This document shows positions 17,074 through 26,450 of a DNA stretch of 64,000 bases, piece after piece. A model generated the notes under the pieces. The model was not told the origin of the DNA. It made no database searches and was given only the letters and a program-made list of their open reading frames with translations. The DNA lies in NCBI RefSeq assembly GCF_017815515.1, contig NZ_CP072611.1:1426001-1490000 (forward strand). The letters run 5' to 3'. The first letter of the stretch is position 1, and every line of letters starts with the position of its first letter. Both the position numbers and the translations under genes were made by a program. The DNA comes from Aureimonas populi. Lineage in GTDB: Bacteria; Pseudomonadota; Alphaproteobacteria; Rhizobiales; Rhizobiaceae.

Positions 17074-17742
17074 ATGACCCAGTTCCGGCCGAAATACGTG
17101 ACCTTCGACTGCTACGGCACGCTCACCCGTTTCCAGATGGCCGAGGCCGCGCGCGAGATCTACGGCCCGCTTCTGGACGAGCCGCGCATGGCCGCCTTCG
17201 TCCGCGATTTTGCCGCCTACCGCCTCGACGAGATCCTCGGCGACTGGAAGCCCTATGGGGAGGTGATCCACAACGCGGTGGAGCGCACCTGCCGCAAGAA
17301 TGGTGTCGCCTTCCGGGCCGAGGACGCGCTGGACATCTATGAGCGCGTGCCGACATGGGGGCCGCACCCGGACGTGCCGGAGGGCCTCGCCAAGGTGGCC
17401 CGCGAGATACCCCTCGTCATCCTGTCCAACGCGATGGATGCGCAGATCGTCTCCAATGTGGAGAAGCTCGGCGCGCCCTTCCACGCGGTCTACACCGCCC
17501 AGCAGGCCGGCGCCTACAAGCCGCGCCTGCGCGCCTTCGAATACATGTTCGACATGCTGGGATGCGGGCCGCAGGACGTGCTGCACTGCTCCTCCTCCTT
17601 CCGCTACGACCTCATGTCCGCGCACGATCTGGGCATCCACAACAAGGTGTGGGTCAATCGCGGCCACGAGCCGGCCAATCCCTATTACGGCTATACGGAG
17701 ATCCGCGACATTTCCGGCCTGCCCGCCGTCGTCGGCCTGTAG
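17074..17742 (+). CDS. HAD-superfamily hydrolase, haloacid dehalogenase type II-like
   Basis: A 222-residue HAD hydrolase with nucleophile D12 (FDCYGTL), motif II LSNAMDAQ, motif III Lys in YKPRLRAFEYM and a final HCSSSFRYDLMSAHDLGI loop. True 2-haloacid dehalogenases usually have an SSN-type motif there, so dehalogenation is doubtful. ATG 17074 follows GAGAGACG. It precedes a FAD oxidoreductase by 14 bp and clearly forms an operon with it, suggesting the HAD acts on a product or side-product of the amine oxidase. Confidence 0.82.
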   Translation: MTQFRPKYVTFDCYGTLTRFQMAEAAREIYGPLLDEPRMAAFVRDFAAYRLDEILGDWKPYGEVIHNAVERTCRKNGVAFRAEDALDIYERVPTWGPHPDVPEGLAKVAREIPLVILSNAMDAQIVSNVEKLGAPFHAVYTAQQAGAYKPRLRAFEYMFDMLGCGPQDVLHCSSSFRYDLMSAHDLGIHNKVWVNRGHEPANPYYGYTEIRDISGLPAVVGL

Positions 17743-17756
17743 GAAGGGCACGCGCC

Positions 17757-19034
17757 ATGCGCTTCACCTCCTACTGGCACGACACCGCCCCGCGCTTTGC
17801 CGGGGCCGAGAAGGGGCCGCCGGACGGCCGCTACGACGTGGCCGTGGTGGGCGGCGGCTTCACAGGGCTTTCGGCCGCGCGCAGGCTGGCCATGGAGGGC
17901 GCGCGGGTCGCCGTCCTGGAGGCGCGCCATGTCGGCTTCGGCGCCTCGGGCCGCAACGGCGGCCACCTCAATAACGGGCTTTCCCATTCCTACATCGCGG
18001 CGAAGGCGGAACTGGGCGTGGAGCGGGCCAGGGCGCTCTACCGCGCGCTCGACGACGCGGTGGACAGCGTGGAGCGGATCGTGGCCGAGGAGGGCATCGA
18101 CTGCGCCTTCCGCCGCTGCGGCAAGCTCAAGCTTGCCTCCAAGCCGGCGCACATGGCGGGGATCGCCCGCAATTTCGAGGCGGTCCATGCCGAGATCGAC
18201 CCCGACACCGCGCTTCTGACGGCCGGCGAGCTTGCCGGCGAGGTCGGCTCGCCCGGCTTCCATGGCGCGATGCTGTCGAAAAAGAGCGCCATGATGCATA
18301 TGGGCCGCTTCGTCACCGGCCTGGCCGACGCCGCCGTGCGCCACGGCGCGTCGATCTACGAGAACGCGCCGGTCACGGGGCGGCGCAAGGCGGGCGGGCG
18401 GCACGAACTGACATTGGCGGGCGGCAGCCTCTCGGCGGACAAGGTGCTTCTGGCGGGCGGGGCCTACACCTCCGGCCCGTTCGACTATTTCCGCCGCCGC
18501 ATCGTGCCGGTCGGCAGCTACATCATCGCCACGCGCCCCTTGAGCGCCGAGGAGATGCAGGCGACGCTGCCGGGCGACCGCACCTATGTGACCTCCTTGA
18601 ACGTCGGCAACTACTTCCGCCGCGCGCCGGACGACCGGCTGATCTTCGGCGGGCGGGCGCGCTTCTCGGCCCGCTCCGATCCGCGCTCGGACGAGAAGAG
18701 CGGCGCGATCCTGCGGCGGGCGCTGGCCGGCATGTTCCCCCATCTCGCCGATGCGCGGATCGACTATTGCTGGGGCGGCATGGTGGACATGACCCGCGAC
18801 CGCTACCCGCGCGCGGGCGAGGCGGACGGAGTGCATTTCGCCATGGGCTATTCCGGCCACGGCGCGCAGATGTCGGTGCAGATGGGCGAGGTGATGGCCG
18901 AGGCGATGCTCGGCCGCGCGGACCGCAACCCGGTCGCCGGCCTCGACTGGCCGGCGATCCCGGGGCATAGCGGCAAGCCGTGGTTCCTGCCGCTGGTCGG
19001 CCTCTACTACAAGGCGCTGGACCGCTTCCGGTAA
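17757..19034 (+). CDS. FAD-dependent oxidoreductase, gamma-glutamylputrescine oxidase (PuuB)-like
   Basis: A 425-residue DAO-type flavoprotein. The dinucleotide-binding fold VAVVGGGFTGLSAARRLAMEG starts near residue 28, with an Arg/Asn flavin contact FGASGRNGGHLNNG. A C-terminal stretch GVHFAMGYSGHGAQMSVQMGE caps the active site. The initial SYWHDTAP resembles the N-terminus of PuuB/OrdL-type proteins, which oxidise secondary amines and gamma-glutamylated polyamines. It is co-transcribed with the preceding HAD gene and convergent with the aldehyde dehydrogenase, which could take an aldehyde product. Confidence 0.82.
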   Translation: MRFTSYWHDTAPRFAGAEKGPPDGRYDVAVVGGGFTGLSAARRLAMEGARVAVLEARHVGFGASGRNGGHLNNGLSHSYIAAKAELGVERARALYRALDDAVDSVERIVAEEGIDCAFRRCGKLKLASKPAHMAGIARNFEAVHAEIDPDTALLTAGELAGEVGSPGFHGAMLSKKSAMMHMGRFVTGLADAAVRHGASIYENAPVTGRRKAGGRHELTLAGGSLSADKVLLAGGAYTSGPFDYFRRRIVPVGSYIIATRPLSAEEMQATLPGDRTYVTSLNVGNYFRRAPDDRLIFGGRARFSARSDPRSDEKSGAILRRALAGMFPHLADARIDYCWGGMVDMTRDRYPRAGEADGVHFAMGYSGHGAQMSVQMGEVMAEAMLGRADRNPVAGLDWPAIPGHSGKPWFLPLVGLYYKALDRFR

Positions 19035-19052
19035 GGGACGAGGCGGCGGCTT

Positions 19053-20510
19053 CTACCCGAGGCCGCCGATGTGGAAGCTCTTGGCCTCCAGATATTCCTC
19101 GATGCCGATACCGGCCCCCTCGCGTCCGAGGCCAGATTGCTTGACCCCGCCGAAGGGGGCGACTTCGGTGGAGATCGCGCCGGTGTTGAGCCCCACCATG
19201 CCGAATTCCAGCGCTTCGGCCACGCGCCATGAGCGCTTGAGGCTTTCGGTATAGAAATAGGCGGCCAGGCCGAAGGGCGTGCCGTTGGCGATGGCGATGG
19301 CCTCCTCCTCCCGCTCGAAGCGGAAGAGCGGGGCGATGGGGCCGAAGGTCTCTTCGGCGGCGAGCTGCATGTCCGTCGTCGCCCCGGCCAGAACCAGCGG
19401 GCGCGTGAATTGCGGCCCCTGCGGCATCGCGGCGGGCGGCGCCGAGACGATCCGCGCGCCCTTGCGCGTCGCGTCCTCCACATGGCGGTCGATCTTCTCG
19501 ATGGCGGCACGGTTGATCATCGGCCCGATATCGACGCCCGCCTCGGTGCCCGGCCCGACCTTCATGGCCGAGACGCGCGCGCACAGCCGCTCGGCGAAGG
19601 CATCGTGAATGCCGGCCTGAACCAGGATGCGGTTGGCGCACACGCAGGTCTGCCCGCCATTGCGGAACTTGGAGGCGATGGCCCCTTCCACCGCAAGATC
19701 GAGATCGGCGTCGTCGAAGACGATGAAGGGCGCGTTGCCGCCGAGCTCGAGGCTGAGGCGCTTGATGGAATCGGCAGACTGGCGCATCAGCAGCGCGCCG
19801 ACGCGCGTCGAGCCGGTGAAGGAGATCTTGCGCACGGCCATGTTGCCGGTCAGCTCCGCCCCGATCTTCTCCGGCAGGCCGGTGACGATGTTGACGACGC
19901 CCTCGGGAATGCCCGCCCGCTCCGCCAGCACGCCGAGCGCGAGCGCGGAATAGGGCGTCAGGTCCGACGGCTTGATGACCACCGTGCAGCCGGCCGCCAG
20001 CGCCGGGGCCACCTTGCGGGTGATCATGGCGGTCGGGAAGTTCCAGGGTGTGACCACGCCGCACACGCCCACCGGCTCCTTCAGCACCACGATGCGCCTG
20101 TCCGGCGCGGGCGAGGGGATGGTGGAGCCGTTGATGCGCCGGGCTTCCTCGGCGAACCATTTCACGAAGGCCGCGCCGTAGCCGATCTCGCCGCGCGCTT
20201 CGGCGAGGGGCTTGCCCTGCTCGGTGGTGAGGATCAGGGCCAGATCCTCCAGATTGTCCAGAATGAGGCGGTGCCAGCGTTCCAGAAGCGCGGCGCGCTC
20301 GCCATGGGTGCGCTTGCGCCACGGCCCGAAGGCGGCCTCGGCCGCCTCTATGGCGGCGCGCGTGTCGGCGCCGTCCGCGTCCGGCACCGTGCCGATCGTG
20401 CCTTGCGTGGCCGGGTCGACGACCTCGATGGTCGCGCCCGAGCGCGCGGCCACCCACGCGCCGCCGATGAGCTGCGCCTGCCGCAGGAGGTCGCTGTCCT
20501 TCAGTTCCAT
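19053..20510 (-). CDS. gabD: NAD(P)-dependent succinate-semialdehyde dehydrogenase
   Basis: A 485-residue aldehyde dehydrogenase with catalytic Cys289 (GGQTCVCANR), general base Glu255 (SLELGGNAP) and Asn157 (TPWNFPTAM). CVCANR around the nucleophile and the overall length match the GabD branch (succinate or glutarate semialdehyde). It oxidises a semialdehyde to a dicarboxylate and feeds the TCA cycle. It follows the TtuC-like gene by 16 bp in the same operon. Related enzymes also oxidise other omega-aldehydes, so the exact substrate is inferred. Confidence 0.87.
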   Translation of the reverse strand: MELKDSDLLRQAQLIGGAWVAARSGATIEVVDPATQGTIGTVPDADGADTRAAIEAAEAAFGPWRKRTHGERAALLERWHRLILDNLEDLALILTTEQGKPLAEARGEIGYGAAFVKWFAEEARRINGSTIPSPAPDRRIVVLKEPVGVCGVVTPWNFPTAMITRKVAPALAAGCTVVIKPSDLTPYSALALGVLAERAGIPEGVVNIVTGLPEKIGAELTGNMAVRKISFTGSTRVGALLMRQSADSIKRLSLELGGNAPFIVFDDADLDLAVEGAIASKFRNGGQTCVCANRILVQAGIHDAFAERLCARVSAMKVGPGTEAGVDIGPMINRAAIEKIDRHVEDATRKGARIVSAPPAAMPQGPQFTRPLVLAGATTDMQLAAEETFGPIAPLFRFEREEEAIAIANGTPFGLAAYFYTESLKRSWRVAEALEFGMVGLNTGAISTEVAPFGGVKQSGLGREGAGIGIEEYLEAKSFHIGGLG

Positions 20511-20526
20511 GGGGCTTTGTCTCCCG

Positions 20527-21570
20527 TCAGGCCAGTTCGTCGAGCACGGCGGCGGTGATCGCCCCGGTGCGGTCGCGGCCCGGCACCGTGCCGATGCCCC
20601 GGCGCGTTGCGCCTTCCACCGCGCGCATCACGCTGGCGGCGGCCTTCGCTTCCCCCAGATGCTCCAGCATGAGCGCGCCCGACCAGATGGCGGCGATGGG
20701 ATTGGCGATGCCCAGATGCGCGATGTCGGGGGCCGAGCCGTGGACGGGCTCGAACATGGAGGGGCCGGTGCGGTCCGGGTTGATGTTGGCCGAGGCCGCA
20801 AAGCCCAGCCCGCCCTGGATCGCGGCGCCGAGATCGGTGAGGATGTCGCCGAAGAGGTTGGACGCCACCACCACGTCGAGGCTTTCGGGCGCCATCACCA
20901 TGCGCGCGGCCATGGCGTCGATATGGTAGCTCGTCACCTCCACGTCCGGGTAGTCGGCGGCGAGCCGTGCGGTGATCTCGTCCCAGAACACCATGGAGTA
21001 TTTCTGGGCGTTGGATTTCGTCACGGAAGCAAGCTTGCCGCGCCGCTTGCGCGCTTCCTCGAAGCCGAAGCGCAGGATGCGCTCCACGCCCGCGCGCGTG
21101 AAGATCGAGGTTTCCACCGCCACCTCGTCCGCCGTGCCCTGGTGAACGCGCCCGCCCGCGCCCGAATACTCGCCCTCCGTGTTCTCGCGGATGCACAGAA
21201 TGTCGAACTCGCCGGCGCGCAAGGGGCCCTCCACCCCGGGCAACAGCCGGTGCGGGCGGATATTGGCATATTGCACGAAGGCCTTGCGGATGGGCAGGAG
21301 AAGGCCGTGGAGCGAAACGGAATCCGGCACCTCGGCGGGCCAGCCCACCGCGCCGAGGAGAATGGCGTCGAAGCGCCTCAGCGTCTCGATCCCGTCCGCC
21401 GGCATCATCGCGCCGGTCTGCCGGTAGAAGGCGCAGGACCAGGGAAAGCTCTCGCCCTTCAGCTCGAAGCCCTCGCGGTGCGCGGCCGTCTGGAGGACAT
21501 CCCAGGCGGCCGAGGTCACGTCGGTGCCGATGCCGTCGCCGGGAATGAGCGCGATGGAGTGGGTTTTCAA
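20527..21570 (-). CDS. Tartrate dehydrogenase/3-isopropylmalate dehydrogenase-family enzyme
   Basis: A 347-residue beta-decarboxylating dehydrogenase. The N-terminal IALIPGDGIGTDV, the NTEGEYSGAGGR segment (IRENTEG), the catalytic Lys in TKSNAQKYS and the DILTDLGAAIQGGLG metal site are all visible. The sequence is closer to TtuC/DmlA (tartrate or D-malate) than to LeuB. It would oxidise and decarboxylate a hydroxy-dicarboxylate such as tartrate or D-malate. TTG 21570 is chosen because GAGGAGGA precedes it and the protein then begins MKTHSIALIPGDG. It is the first gene of the pair with the semialdehyde dehydrogenase. Confidence 0.85.
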   Translation of the reverse strand: MKTHSIALIPGDGIGTDVTSAAWDVLQTAAHREGFELKGESFPWSCAFYRQTGAMMPADGIETLRRFDAILLGAVGWPAEVPDSVSLHGLLLPIRKAFVQYANIRPHRLLPGVEGPLRAGEFDILCIRENTEGEYSGAGGRVHQGTADEVAVETSIFTRAGVERILRFGFEEARKRRGKLASVTKSNAQKYSMVFWDEITARLAADYPDVEVTSYHIDAMAARMVMAPESLDVVVASNLFGDILTDLGAAIQGGLGFAASANINPDRTGPSMFEPVHGSAPDIAHLGIANPIAAIWSGALMLEHLGEAKAAASVMRAVEGATRRGIGTVPGRDRTGAITAAVLDELA

Positions 21571-21837
21571 ACGATCCTCCTCAAGGTCCGATCGGGACGA
21601 ACCCGGCGGCCGGGGTCCCGGCCACTCTTGTAGCTGCCTGTGCCCCGGATGTGAGCCCCGCGGACGACCGTGGCCGCCTCGGGCGGCGGGGCAGGCTTGC
21701 GGGAGCCGGCCGAGCCTATGGCGCAAGGTCCCGCAGTTTGCATCGTGTCCGGGGCCGCGGGCGACGGATTATCCCGTTCGGCGCGGCGCCGCGGCGAAAT
21801 CTTCGGCCGTCCGGCGTTTCGGGCAAGGGCGGCGCTG
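21571..21837. other. Intergenic region upstream of TtuC-like gene
   Basis: This 267-bp gap lies between the GhrA-like stop and the TtuC-like start (both minus strand). It is GC-rich with several short dyads (for example CCCGGCGGCCGGGG near 21601-21617). It would contain the promoter of the TtuC-gabD pair. No gene was recognised. Confidence 0.35.
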
Positions 21838-22764
21838 TCAGTAGCCACGGCCCGGCTGGACGAGGCCCGACATCGGCTCGCCCCGCCCGTGCCGCGCCAG
21901 ATTTGCGGCGATCGGCTGGGCGATCATATCCACGCTGGTGATGCAGGCGATGTGCGGGGTGAGGAGAATGCGCGGGTCGCTCCAGAACGGGTGTCCCGGC
22001 GCGAGGGGCTCCGGCTCGGTCACGTCGATGACGGCGGCCCGCAACCGGCCGCTGTCGAGCGCCGCCATCAGGTCCGTATGGTTGAGCTGCCGCCCGCGCC
22101 CGGCGTGAACCAGGGCCGCGCCCTCGGGCAGGCGGGAGAACAGGCCGGCATCCAGAATGCCTTCGGTCTCCCGCGTCAGGGGCAGGAGGCAGACGAGGAT
22201 GTCTGTGTCCGCGAGGAACGGGCCGAGGCCCTCGGCGCCGTGATGGCAGCGTACGCCCTCGATGGAATGGGCGCTGCGCGCCCAGCCCGCCAGGCCGAAG
22301 CCGAAGGGCCTCAGGGCCTCCAGCGCGCCCCGGCCCAGTTCGCCGAGCCCCATCACCCCCACGCGCCGCTCGCTCGCCGGCGGCGGCACGGCCACCTTCC
22401 CCCAGACTTCCCGGCGCTGCTGCGCCACATAGGCCGGAAGGTCGCGGTGCAGGCTCAGGACGGCCATCGCGACATATTCCTGCATCATCGCCGTCAGCCC
22501 CGGATCGATCACGCGCACGAGAGCCACATTGTCCGGCAGGCGGCTGCGCAGGAACTGGTCCACCCCCGCCCCGACCGAGAAGACGATCTCCAGCGCCGGG
22601 AAGGCGGAAAGGTCTTGCGGAGCCTCCCAGGTGAGGATGTAGCGGATATCCGCCCGGTCGAACGGTTCGCCGGGCAGCACGACCGCTTGCCCGGGCGCGA
22701 TCGCGGCCAGGCGCTCGCGAAGCCTCTGGCCGCGAACGGCGTCGATATTGGCGAGGAAGGTCAT
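21838..22764 (-). CDS. ghrA: D-2-hydroxyacid dehydrogenase, glyoxylate/hydroxypyruvate reductase A-like
   Basis: A 308-residue NAD(P)-dependent reductase with the dinucleotide site GVMGLGELGRGALEAL near residue 138. The catalytic Arg is in VHAGRGRQLN, the Glu in DVTEPEPL and the His in TPHIACIT. SVGAGVDQ and MMQEYVAMAVL are typical of the GhrA subgroup. It reduces glyoxylate or hydroxypyruvate, or the reverse. The start at 22764 leaves only 22 bp after the DppC gene, so it is the distal gene of the importer operon, suggesting the imported compound yields a 2-oxo or 2-hydroxy acid. Confidence 0.85.
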   Translation of the reverse strand: MTFLANIDAVRGQRLRERLAAIAPGQAVVLPGEPFDRADIRYILTWEAPQDLSAFPALEIVFSVGAGVDQFLRSRLPDNVALVRVIDPGLTAMMQEYVAMAVLSLHRDLPAYVAQQRREVWGKVAVPPPASERRVGVMGLGELGRGALEALRPFGFGLAGWARSAHSIEGVRCHHGAEGLGPFLADTDILVCLLPLTRETEGILDAGLFSRLPEGAALVHAGRGRQLNHTDLMAALDSGRLRAAVIDVTEPEPLAPGHPFWSDPRILLTPHIACITSVDMIAQPIAANLARHGRGEPMSGLVQPGRGY

Positions 22765-22786
22765 GCCGATCCCTGTCGAAGCAAGG

Positions 22787-23662
22787 TCAGAGATGGTCGC
22801 CGCGCACGTCCAGCGCGTCGCGCAGGCCATCGCCGATGAAGTTGAAGCCCGTCACGGCCACGGTGATGGTGATGCCGGGGATGATGGCCAGCCAGGGCGC
22901 GCTGGCGAGATATTGCTGGGCGCCGTTCAGCATGTTGCCCCAGCTCGGCAGCGGCGGCTGGATGCCGTAGCCGAGGAAGCTGACATAGGCCTCCAGGAGG
23001 ATGGCGCGCGCCACCGTGAGCGTGGCGGCCACGATGATGGGGCCCATCGCGTTGGGCAGGATCTCGCGGAACATGATGTGCGTGCTGCGCAGCCCCAGCA
23101 TCCGCCCGGCCATGACGAAGTCCCGCTCGCGCAAGGAGCGCACCTCCGCCTCCACGATGCGAGCGACCTCCATCCAGCTCGTGAGGGCGATGATGAGCGT
23201 GATCATCACCGGGCTCGGCTGGAGCAGGGCCGCCAGCGCCAGGAGCAGGAAGATCGAGGGGAAGGAGAGGAAGGCATCGACGAAGCGCATCAGGGCCGCG
23301 CCGACCCACCCGCCCGAATAGCCGGCGACCACGCCGATCACCGCGCCGATCAGGGTCGAGAGCAGCATGGCGAAGAAGCCCACCAGCAGCGAGATGCGCC
23401 CCGCCACGAGAAGCCGGGCCGCAAGGTCGCGCCCCAGCGGGTCGGTGCCCAGGTAGTGATCCCCCGTCAGCGGCGGCGAGAAGCGCGCCCGCAGGTCGAT
23501 ATACAGCTCGTCATAGGGCAGCAGATACGGGCCGACGACGCAGGCGAGCGTCAGAAGCGTGATCATGGCCAGCCCGACGAGCGCCAGGCGGTGGCGCATG
23601 AAGCGGCGCACGCCGCGGCTCTGCCACCAGTGCGACGGGGCGGGGGAGGCGATGACGCTCAT
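22787..23662 (-). CDS. Dipeptide-type ABC transporter permease (DppC-like)
   Basis: A 291-residue DppC/OppC-type permease. It has an N-terminal helix (LALVGLAMITLLTLACVVGPYLLPYD), the periplasmic YLGTDPLGRDLAARLLVAGRIS segment, and a coupling loop AGRMLGLRSTHIMFREILPNAMGP. Five to six helices are expected. It pairs with the DppB-like protein encoded 33 bp upstream in the second importer operon. Confidence 0.92.
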   Translation of the reverse strand: MSVIASPAPSHWWQSRGVRRFMRHRLALVGLAMITLLTLACVVGPYLLPYDELYIDLRARFSPPLTGDHYLGTDPLGRDLAARLLVAGRISLLVGFFAMLLSTLIGAVIGVVAGYSGGWVGAALMRFVDAFLSFPSIFLLLALAALLQPSPVMITLIIALTSWMEVARIVEAEVRSLRERDFVMAGRMLGLRSTHIMFREILPNAMGPIIVAATLTVARAILLEAYVSFLGYGIQPPLPSWGNMLNGAQQYLASAPWLAIIPGITITVAVTGFNFIGDGLRDALDVRGDHL

Positions 23663-23695
23663 GCGGGTCTCCAGGATGGGGCGTCGCGCATGTTC

Positions 23696-24646
23696 TCAAC
23701 CCACCCGGATGCGCGGATCGACGGCGGCGACCACGAGGTCGGCGATCAGGTTGCCGGCGAGCACGAGGATGGCAGAGAACATCAGGAGGCCCATCACGAC
23801 CGGATAGTCGTTGTAGCCCAGGCTATCGAGAAACAGCCGCCCCATGCCGGGCCACGTGAAGACGGTCTCCGTGACGAGGGCGCCGCTGAGAATGTTGGGA
23901 AGCTGCATTCCGGCCAGCGTGATCATGGGAAGAAGCGCGTTGCCCACGACATGCTTCATCAGGACGCGCCGCTCGGTCAGCCCCTTGGCGCGCGCGGTCT
24001 TCACGAAGTCCTGGTTGATCACGTCGAGCGTCGCGGTGCGCATGTAGCGGCTCCAGATCGCGACATTGACGAAGGACAGGACGATGCTGGGCAGGATCAG
24101 ATGGTGCAGGTAGTTCATCACCGACCCGTCGCCGATCGTGTACATGTTGCCGGCCGGCAGCCACCCCAGCCGCAGCGAGAAGATGTAGATGCCCACGAGG
24201 CCGAACCAGAAGGTCGGGATCGAAAGCGCCACCATGGCGCCGATGGTCGCGGTGTAGTCGAAGAGCGAATAGCGGTGCGTGGCGCCGCGAATGCCGATCC
24301 AGGTGCCGATGGCGATCGCGATGGCGGTGGACGTGCCCATCAGAAGCAGCGTGGCGAAGATATGCCGGCCGATGACGCTGAGCACGGGCTGGCCGTCGCG
24401 ATAGGAGGTGCCCCAGTCGCCCTGCACCAGCCGCCAGGCCCAGTCGAGATACTGCACCGGCAGCGGCCGGTTCAGGCCCATCTGCTCGGCGATGCGGTCC
24501 ATGGCTTCCTGCGTCATTCCAGGCGTGAGCGCGAATTGCGACAGCGGCCCGCCGGGCGTCAGGTTGAGAACCGCAAAGCCGATGATCGAGACGATGACCA
24601 GAAGCACGATGCTTTGCCAGAGGCGGTTCAGAAGATATCCGGCCAT
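23696..24646 (-). CDS. Dipeptide-type ABC transporter permease (DppB-like)
   Basis: A 316-residue DppB/OppB-type permease. The first helix is SIVLLVIVSIIGFAVLNLTPGGP, with the hallmark LTPGMTQEAMDRIAEQMGLNRPLPVQ periplasmic region and coupling loop ARAKGLTERRVLMKHVVGNALLP. Forms the membrane pore with the DppC-like protein. A 70-bp spacer with a GC-rich hairpin separates it from the binding-protein gene upstream. Confidence 0.92.
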   Translation of the reverse strand: MAGYLLNRLWQSIVLLVIVSIIGFAVLNLTPGGPLSQFALTPGMTQEAMDRIAEQMGLNRPLPVQYLDWAWRLVQGDWGTSYRDGQPVLSVIGRHIFATLLLMGTSTAIAIAIGTWIGIRGATHRYSLFDYTATIGAMVALSIPTFWFGLVGIYIFSLRLGWLPAGNMYTIGDGSVMNYLHHLILPSIVLSFVNVAIWSRYMRTATLDVINQDFVKTARAKGLTERRVLMKHVVGNALLPMITLAGMQLPNILSGALVTETVFTWPGMGRLFLDSLGYNDYPVVMGLLMFSAILVLAGNLIADLVVAAVDPRIRVG

Positions 24647-24668
24647 TCACGTTCCTGTCGTTCGACGC

Positions 24669-24705
24669 GCCGCCGCCCGCCCGCGCCGGTGGCGAGGGCG
24701 GCGGC
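24669..24705 (-). terminator. Hairpin between binding-protein and permease genes
   Basis: Perfect 10-bp inverted repeat (24669-24678 with 24696-24705, arm GCCGCCGCCC) around a 17-base loop, just after the binding-protein stop. There is no T-run. Such intercistronic hairpins often stabilise the binding-protein part of importer transcripts so that it is made in excess over the permeases. That role is inferred. Confidence 0.45.
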
Positions 24706-24716
24706 GGGCGTTCGTC

Positions 24717-26387
24717 CTAGCTGTTCCAGTAGTAGGCGGCCGTGTTCCATGTATCGATGCGCGTGTTGATGTTGGGCCGGATGCCCTCCACCCCCTCCTT
24801 GTGCCCGCGCACGGTGACGGACTGGAACATGGGCAGCAGCGGCAGGTCCGCGCGGATCTTCTCCTGGACCTCGTTGTAGATCGCCCGGCGCGCCTCGGGA
24901 TCGAAGGTGCGCCCGCCTTCTTCCAGAAGGGCGTCCACCTCCGGGTTGACGTATTGCCCGTTGTTGGCGCCGCGCCCGCCCCGTACCGTGATCGCCTCCG
25001 AATGGAAGCGCGACGTCACGTCCGGGTCGCTGCCCGTCATGAAGATGACGCCAACCAGGACGGTGTCGAACTGCGATTGCGTCCAGTATTCGCCCCACAT
25101 CACCGCCGGCGGCATGTTCGAGATCGTCATCTCGATGCCGATCTCCGCCAGCGTCTGCTGCAGGAACTGCTGCGTCTGCTCGCGCAGGTGATTGCCCGAG
25201 GTGGTGGAGTTGGTGAAGGCCAGCCGCACGCCGTCCTTGGCGCGGATGCCGTCCGGTCCCGGCTCCCAGCCGGCTTCGTCGAGAAGGGTGCGCGCGCGAT
25301 CCAGGTCGAACTCATGCGGGGGCAGGTCCGCGTTGTAATAGGCCGATTGCTGCGGCATGTAGCTTTCGGTCGGGATGGGCAGCCCGTAATAGAGCGCGTC
25401 TATGATCGTCTGCTTGTCCAGCGCGGCATAGATCGCCTCGCGAACGGCCAGTTCCTGGAACTGCGGGCGCTCCATGTTGAGATAGATGGATTCGACCGTG
25501 GCCGCCGGAACCAGCTCCACCACCCTTCCCGAAAGCGTCTGCGCCTCGGCGTAATTGTCCGGGGTGATGTATTGCGAGCCGATGATGTCGATCTCGCCGC
25601 TCTTGAACTGGGTGTAGAGCACCGTCAGGTCGGGAATGTACTTGTAGACCAGGCGCTCGACATAGGGCCCCTCGCCCCAGTAGTCGGGGTTCGCCTCGAG
25701 CTCGATATGGTCGCCCGCGATGCGGTTGGCCCATTTGAACGGGCCGGTGCCGACCGGGGCGTTGTTGAACGCGGCGGTGTTGCGGTCGGGCTCCGGCTCC
25801 AGGATGTGCCGGGGCACGATGAAGGTCTCGGCCAGGATCGCCAGATAGGGCGCGAAGGCACTTTCCATCCGCCATGTCAGCTCCGTGGGGGAGACGACCG
25901 TGACGTCGCGCACGAGCGCGTGGCCCGCCGTGCGCCAGCTTCGGAAATTCGGATCGACCACCAGCTCCAGCGTGAACCTGACATCCTCGGCGGTGAAGGG
26001 CGTGCCGTCGTGCCAGAGCACGTCGTCACGCAGCTTCACGCGCCATTCCAGCCCGTCTTCCGAAATGCCGCCATTCTCGGTCGTGGGAACCTCGGCGGCC
26101 AGCGCCGGCTGGAACGCGCCCTCCGGGTCGATCCGGAACAGGGCATCGAACAGCGAGAAGTGAACCCCGTCATCGACCTCGATGCGCGGCATCAGCGGGT
26201 TGAAGACCGTGGGTTCCTGCGAGAAGCCGACGATGAGGCGGCCGGTGGGCTCGGAGGGCGGCGTGGCGGCGAGGGCCGTCCGCCCCATGAGATGGGGCAG
26301 GAACGCTCCGGCGGCGCCTGTCAGGGCCAGCATCTTGAGGGCATGCCGGCGCGTGGTCGCGGGAACGGTCGGTCTCACGTCTGTCAT
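24717..26387 (-). CDS. ABC transporter periplasmic peptide-type binding protein (family 5)
   Basis: A 556-residue SBP_bac_5 protein, receptor of the second importer. The leader TTRRHALKMLALTGAAGAFLPHL is Tat-like (twin Arg). Family motifs include VFNPLMPRIEVDDGVHFSLFDALF, WRVKLRDDVLWHDGTPFTAEDVRF and FKSGEIDIIGSQYI. Of three in-frame ATGs, 26387 (MTDVRPT) has AGAGGA at the right distance; 26405 and 26396 have none. Ligand unknown. It follows the fused ATPase gene by 63 bp. Confidence 0.9.
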   Translation of the reverse strand: MTDVRPTVPATTRRHALKMLALTGAAGAFLPHLMGRTALAATPPSEPTGRLIVGFSQEPTVFNPLMPRIEVDDGVHFSLFDALFRIDPEGAFQPALAAEVPTTENGGISEDGLEWRVKLRDDVLWHDGTPFTAEDVRFTLELVVDPNFRSWRTAGHALVRDVTVVSPTELTWRMESAFAPYLAILAETFIVPRHILEPEPDRNTAAFNNAPVGTGPFKWANRIAGDHIELEANPDYWGEGPYVERLVYKYIPDLTVLYTQFKSGEIDIIGSQYITPDNYAEAQTLSGRVVELVPAATVESIYLNMERPQFQELAVREAIYAALDKQTIIDALYYGLPIPTESYMPQQSAYYNADLPPHEFDLDRARTLLDEAGWEPGPDGIRAKDGVRLAFTNSTTSGNHLREQTQQFLQQTLAEIGIEMTISNMPPAVMWGEYWTQSQFDTVLVGVIFMTGSDPDVTSRFHSEAITVRGGRGANNGQYVNPEVDALLEEGGRTFDPEARRAIYNEVQEKIRADLPLLPMFQSVTVRGHKEGVEGIRPNINTRIDTWNTAAYYWNS

Positions 26388-26450
26388 CTCAAACATTCCT
26401 CTCATGTCGGCTTGAACGGGCCTTCGGGCGGGTGTCGTTGGAAGGGGCGG

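Noticed and set aside
15038..17742. Assigning the HAD proteins firmly as L-2-haloacid dehalogenases
   Set aside because: The later active-site loops differ from the SSN-type motif of characterised dehalogenases, so only the superfamily is supported.
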